This document shows, piece after piece, positions 60,101 to 64,000 of a stretch of DNA of 64,000 nt. A program made the position numbers and the translations under genes. The DNA is taken from positions 387,501 through 451,500 of the forward strand of contig JAFMOC010000264.1 of NCBI GenBank assembly GCA_019802505.1. The letters are read 5' to 3'. The notes beneath the pieces are model-generated. The model did not search any database and was not told where the DNA came from. It worked only from the letters and a program-made list of their open reading frames with translations. The first letter of the stretch is position 1; each line of letters begins with the position of its first letter. This stretch comes from Corydoras sp. C115 (Eukaryota; Chordata; Actinopteri; Siluriformes; Callichthyidae).

Positions 60101-63100
60101 GGGGTTCCCCATGCCCATCCAGGGGAGAACATCTCGGGCCCTGGGCAGATACACCCAGGACAGGGCGCCAATCTATCACTGGGCACTCACTCACTCACAC
60201 AAACACACTCTATATGGGGCAATTTGGAGAACTCGATTGACTTGATCCATGTTTTTGGACTGTGGGAGGAAACCGGAGAACTAGAGGAAACCCACGTGGA
60301 CACGGGGAGAACATGGAAACTCCACCCAGATAGGGATTCGAACCGGGAATCCCTAGTGCTGAGAGGAGAACATGCCAACCACTAATCCACCGTGCCGCCA
60401 TATAGTAAACCAGATTATTAATAATATCGTTTTCATCCATCCATCCATTAACTTCCGCTTTATCCTCTACTAGTGTCGTAGGGGGGGTTCCCCATGCCCA
60501 TCCAGGGGAGAACGTCTCGGGCGCTGGGCAGATACACCCAGGACAGGGCGCCAATCTTATCACTAGGCACACTCACCCACTCACACAGACACACTCTATA
60601 TGGGGCAATTTGGAGAACTCAATTGACTTGATCCATGTTTTTGGACTGTGGGAGGAAACCGGAGAACTAGAGGAAACCCACGTGGACATGGGGAGAACAC
60701 GGAAACTCCACCCAGATGGGGATTCGAACCGGGAATCCCTAGTGATGAGAAGAGAACATGCCAACCACTAAGCCACCGTGCCACCGTTGTATTCACACAC
60801 ACCTCAATATATCTGCTTTTATTTATAAAAGTACTTACACTCACCTGACGTATGCTCTTAATTCCCATGAAAGCAGACGCATGTTATCACACACAGTTAC
60901 AGTTCTGTTTTTTTTTTTTTTTTTTTTTTAATTAATGAGGCTGTGTAATTAGTAGGGGTGTCTTCAACTAAGGATTTTCATAGTCGAACCTGATTCGTCA
61001 GATTTTCCCTATAGTCGACTGATAGTCGAATCAGTTAAAATTTCACCACCAGATGGCGCGGGTGAGTCAGACATGAGTCTGCGGGTGTAACTGTCAGAAA
61101 AAAGACGCATAAATGTTAATATTTGTTTTATTCGATGCCCGATTAATGTGTAGCCTATTGTTAAAGCGCACACGTCATTAAAAAAAAAATATTAACAGAA
61201 ATTAGGATGAGCGGCACGGTGTCTTAGTGGTTAGCACGTTCGCCTCTCAGCGCTAGGGATTCCCGGTTCGAATCCCCATCTGGGTGGAGTTTCCAAGTTC
61301 TCTCCGTGTCTGCGTGGGTTTCCTCCGGGTTCTCCGGTTTCCTCCCACAGTCCAAAAGCATGGATCAAGTGAATTGAGTTCTCTAAATTGCCCCATATAG
61401 AGTGTGTGAATGTGTACCCAGCGATGGATTGGCGCCCTGTCCTGGGTGTATCTGCCCAGCGTCCGAGACGTTCTCCCCTGGATGGGCATGGGGAACCACA
61501 CCGCGACCCTAATAGAGGATTAAGCGGGAGATAATGAATGAATGAATAATTAGGATGATTTTATTTGACAAAAGGCTATATATAAAACGAAAACAAAGAC
61601 ATTTCATGTAAAAACTAATGCTTAGCAGCAGCCATGGGCGCCCCCATGTGGTCAAAATGGTACATTCGACTATGAGGTTCATAGTCGACTACGGTTCTCC
61701 GAATCGAATCGTCGAATCAGCGAATATTGCAGCTCACCCCTTGTAATTAGTCATTTTGACCGAGTTATTTTAGGTGATTGATTAAATCTCGCTCTCTGTG
61801 TACATTTCTTCATTTACAGCGAGGCAACCCCATTCTGAAGTTTGTCAGGAGCGTACCATGGGAATTTGCAGAAGTGGTACCTGACTATGTCTTGGGTCGA
61901 ACTACGTGTGCACTCTATCTCAGGTACGTGGATTGTGTTTAGAGATGTCAGCGAACTTGTAATTATGTTTATATTATGATGCACTTTATAGATTTCAAGT
62001 AATTAATTTTTTAGTTTTTAAGCAAGGGCGGCATGGTGGCTTAGTGGTTAGCATGTTCTCCTCTCAGCGCTAGGGATTCCCGGTTCGAATCTCCATCTGG
62101 GTGGAGTTTCCATGTCCTCCCCGTGTCCGTGTGGGTTTCCTCCGGGTTCTCCGGTTTCCTCCCACAGTCCAAAAACATGGATCAAGTCAATTAAATGCTC
62201 CAAATTGCCCCATATAGAGTGTGTCTGTGTGAGTGAGTGTGTGCCCAGCGATGGATTGGTGTCCTGTCCTGGGTGTATCTGCCCAGCGCCCGAGATGTTC
62301 TCCCCTGGATGGGCATGGGGAACCCCACCTGACCCTAATAGAGGATAAAGCGGGAGATAATGGATGGATGGATTTTTAAGCAAATTGTAAAAATTGTGGC
62401 GGCATGGTGGCTTAGTGGTTAGCATGTTCTCCTCTCAGCACTAGGGATTCCCGGTTCGAATCGCCATCTGGGTGGAGTTTCCATGTCCTCCCCATGTCCG
62501 TGTGGGTTTCCTCCGGGTTCTCCGGTTTCTACCCACAGTCCAAAAACATGGATCAAGTCAATTAAATTCTCCAAATTGCCCAATATAGAGTGAGTCTGTG
62601 TGAGTGATTCCAGTGATAGATTGGCGTCCTGTCCTGGGTGTATCTGCCCAGCGCCTGAAACGTTCCCCCCTGGATGGGCATGGAGAACCCCCCATGACCC
62701 TAGAGGAGAATTAAGCAGAATATAATTAATGAATTAATGCCTGTGTAAAACATTTAAATAAGTTTTAATTGCCCCATATAGAGTGTGTCTGTGTGAGTGA
62801 GTGTGTTCCCAGCAATGGATTGGCGCCCTGTCCTGGGTGTATCTGCCCAGCGCCCGAAACGTTCTCCCCTGGATGGACATGGGGAAGCCCCCCACGACCC
62901 TAATAGAGGATAAAGCGGAAGATAATGGATGGATGGATTTTTAAGCAAATTGTAAGAATTGCTCAACAACAACAACAAAAACAACACTGATCTGCATGTT
63001 TTTCAGTGTTCGCTATCATAACCTGAACCCGCAGTACATTCATGATCGACTAAAGCAGCTGGGCCAGACGTTTACACTTCGTGTTCTGCTCGTACAAGTG

Positions 63101-63106
63101 GATGTG
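57054..63106 (+). CDS. ercc1: DNA excision repair protein ERCC1, 5' part (exons 1-4 of a gene cut by the window end)
   Basis: ERCC1 is the non-catalytic partner of XPF in the structure-specific 5' nuclease used in nucleotide excision repair, crosslink repair and some recombination. Four exons join in frame: 57054-57116, 59358-59693, 61820-61923 and 63007-63106 (603 nt, 201 codons). The product has a variable N-terminus beginning MENKKFNINLDDSAF and then the conserved XPA-binding central domain (NSIIVSPRQ, RGNPILKFVR, VPDYVLG, RYHNLNPQYIHDRL, LRVLLVQVDV). The residues equivalent to human R106, N110, Y145 and Y152 of the XPA pocket are present; F140 is Tyr. The remaining central domain and the C-terminal helix-hairpin-helix pair lie beyond 64000. 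The sequence is diagnostic of ERCC1. Confidence 0.94.
57628..57915 (+). mobile_element. V-SINE copy, 5' truncated (ercc1 intron 1)
   Basis: Begins gggattcccggttcg; internal loss of the aaaaacatggatcaag segment. Confidence 0.84.
57962..58853 (-). mobile_element. Four minus V-SINE pieces in tandem (ercc1 intron 1)
   Basis: 57962-58062 (3' part), 58063-58335 (lacks head), 58399-58555 (3' part) and 58556-58853 (nearly complete, head intact). The two short ones share cccaggacaggacactatcac, so one is probably a duplicate of the other. Confidence 0.82.
58966..59341 (+). mobile_element. Retroelement 3' end (second copy), next to ercc1 exon 2
   Basis: Same family as 21836-22283, with a shorter tail (gacttgaacttg). 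It ends about 16 bp before the exon 2 boundary. Confidence 0.78.
59358..59693 (+). CDS. ercc1: ercc1 coding exon 2
   Basis: The exon has 112 codons, from VPSLFKPSSKES (human counterpart near PLFRST) through a low-complexity Ser/Thr/Glu/Gln-rich linker to GNSIIVSPRQ, and ends at the donor cag-gtagga in phase 0. The linker is longer than in human. The acceptor (ttctaacag) sits only about 16 bp after the end of a transposon-derived repeat. Confidence 0.9.
59726..59990 (-). mobile_element. V-SINE copy, head truncated (ercc1 intron 2)
   Basis: Contains a 24-base G run (59758-59781) at the position of the family's usual short G run. Confidence 0.83.
60052..60400 (-). mobile_element. V-SINE copy, full length (ercc1 intron 2)
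   Basis: Shares the core variant ggagaactagagg with the next copy, so the two are close relatives. Confidence 0.88.
60435..60786 (-). mobile_element. V-SINE copy, full length (ercc1 intron 2)
   Basis: Complete from CATC tail to ccaccgtgccacc. Confidence 0.88.
60953..61742. mobile_element. hAT-like non-autonomous element (ercc1 intron 2)
   Basis: 8-bp duplication gtaattag (60945-60952 and 61743-61750). The ends are taggggtgtc and, reverse complemented, aaggggtgagc. Both halves are rich in TAGTCGACT/GTCGAATC motifs. About 440 bp without the nested V-SINE; no ORF. Confidence 0.82.
61211..61547 (+). mobile_element. V-SINE copy nested in the hAT-like element
   Basis: aattaggatga flanks it (61200-61210 and 61548-61558). 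Confidence 0.9.
61820..61923 (+). CDS. ercc1: ercc1 coding exon 3
   Basis: The acceptor is cttcatttacag and the donor is ag-gtacgt (phase 2). The exon encodes RGNPILKFVRSVPWEF and on to TTCALYLS, the start of the XPA-binding domain. Relative to human, FGDV is FAEV and CALFLS is CALYLS. Confidence 0.93.
62026..62373 (+). mobile_element. V-SINE copy, full length, with target duplication (ercc1 intron 3)
   Basis: ttttaagcaa flanks it (62016-62025 and 62374-62383). Confidence 0.9.
62398..62738 (+). mobile_element. V-SINE copy, nearly full length (ercc1 intron 3)
   Basis: Diverged tail (gaattaagcagaatataatt). Confidence 0.85.
62768..62937 (+). mobile_element. V-SINE copy, 5' truncated (ercc1 intron 3)
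   Basis: Starts aattgccccatatag. After its ATGG tail the flank ttttaagcaaattgta recurs (62938-62955, cf. 62374-62389). Confidence 0.85.
63007..63106 (+). CDS. ercc1: ercc1 coding exon 4
   Basis: The acceptor is tttttcag and the donor is gtaagc. After completing the split serine codon, the exon encodes VRYHNLNPQYIHDRLKQLG and then QTFTLRVLLVQVDV. It matches the human segment that ends at LLVQVDV. Confidence 0.93.
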
Positions 63107-63165
63107 GTAAGCCATCCTGCAGCTCGTCTATCTGTATTCCCTGGTAAAGGTTTTATATAGTTTCA

Positions 63166-63630
63166 TACAGTGTTGGACTATATACAATGCTTCACTTATT
63201 GTTTACGTTCTCAGTTCCACTTACTGTAAAGATGGACTTTGTAGTTTTATAATTCCAGACTGTAGTCCATCTGTTTGTGTTCTACAGTACATACTGTGTA
63301 CGTCCCCTTTACTCTGTTCTAATGGTCAGGACCCCAATAGTACCCCCCAATAGTCACAGAGCAGGTATCCTATCCCAGCAGTGTCACTGAGGTGTTTAAA
63401 TAAAACTACAGCAGCACTGCGGAACTGACAATAAACAATCCACCACCCAAATGATACCTGTTCTGTGATGGTGCTGACCAACAGAGAACCAGCAAGGAAC
63501 TACCAAAAAAAGACCACAGATGGACTACAGTCTGGAATTATACAACTACAAAGTCCAGTTATTGGGTAAGTGGAGGAAAAAGATAATGGAGCAAAAGGGA
63601 GGTGTGTCCAAACTTTTGACTGGTGCTGTA
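63166..63630. mobile_element. Fold-back MITE with Tc1-like end (ercc1, after exon 4)
   Basis: Arms of about 60 bp at 63215-63280 and 63516-63574 are inverted copies (atggactttgtagtttta / acaactacaaagtcca; gactgtagtccatctgt / acagatggactacagtc). The right end ggtgtgtccaaacttttgac plus tggtgctgta resembles Tc1-like terminal repeats; the left end is tacagtgttgg. Confidence 0.65.
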
Positions 63631-63694
63631 TGTATAGAAATTAGCCTAAAGGTTGTGTCTACATTCCATAATAGCATCATTCAGATAAATATTT

Positions 63695-64000
63695 CATTCA
63701 TTCATCCATTATCTTCTGCTTTATCCTCTATTAGGGTCGCGGGGGGGTTCCCCATGCCCATCCAGGGGAGAACGTCTCGGGCGCTGGGCAGATACACCCA
63801 GGACAGGGCGCCAATCCATCGCTGGACACACACTCACTCACACAGACACACTCTATATGGGGCAATTTGGAGAATTCAATTGACTTGATCCATGTTTTTG
63901 GACTGTGGGAGGAAACCGGAGAACCCGGAGGAAACCCACGTGGACACGGGGAGAACATGGAAACTCCACCCAGATGGAGATTCGAACCGGGAATCCCTAG
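63695..64000 (-). mobile_element. V-SINE copy, running off the window end
   Basis: Tail, middle, core and part of the head (to gggaatccctag) are present. Confidence 0.88.

Overview
This is vertebrate, almost certainly teleost fish, genomic DNA. It holds three recognisable protein-coding genes, all on the + strand: olig2 (coding 9338-10189), olig1 (27221-27877) and the first four coding exons of ercc1 (57054-63106, running off the right end). A fish genome is indicated by fish-type V-SINEs, L2 LINE tails of the kind typical of fish, compact introns and long TA, TG and ATT microsatellites. I cannot fix the order or species. An otophysan such as a catfish or characin is plausible from the style of the repeats, but that is a weak inference.

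Layout. 1-8900 is repeat-rich DNA ending in a diverged three-copy tandem array just upstream of olig2. 8880-10770 is the complete olig2 transcription unit: CCAAT box, TATA box, non-coding exon 1, a 291-bp intron, coding exon 2 and a poly(A) signal. 10770-27000 is the olig2-olig1 spacer, with AT-rich unique DNA, an 88-bp C tract, V-SINEs, L2 LINE debris and a hAT-like MITE. olig1 is a single-exon gene with its own poly(A) signals near 28130. 28500-57000 is a gene desert made of V-SINEs, a second complete hAT-like MITE with an 8-bp target duplication, local tandem duplications and microsatellites. 57000-64000 is the 5' half of ercc1; each complete intron except the longest stretch of intron 1 is crowded with transposable elements.

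The dominant non-genic feature is one tRNA-headed SINE family of the V-SINE (DANA/Mermaid) type. It appears about 75 times, whole or broken, in both orientations, and by my estimate makes up roughly a third of the window. Many copies have clear target-site duplications, some are nested in each other, and several have been duplicated with their flanks.

The genes: OLIG2 and OLIG1 are bHLH transcription factors of the ventral neural tube (motor neuron and oligodendrocyte lineage). They lie in the same order and orientation as in human, about 17 kb apart. ERCC1 is the non-catalytic partner of the XPF nuclease in nucleotide-excision and crosslink repair and has no known functional tie to the OLIG genes. 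I found no convincing novel protein-coding system. The noteworthy material is the transposon architecture and some gene-structure details.
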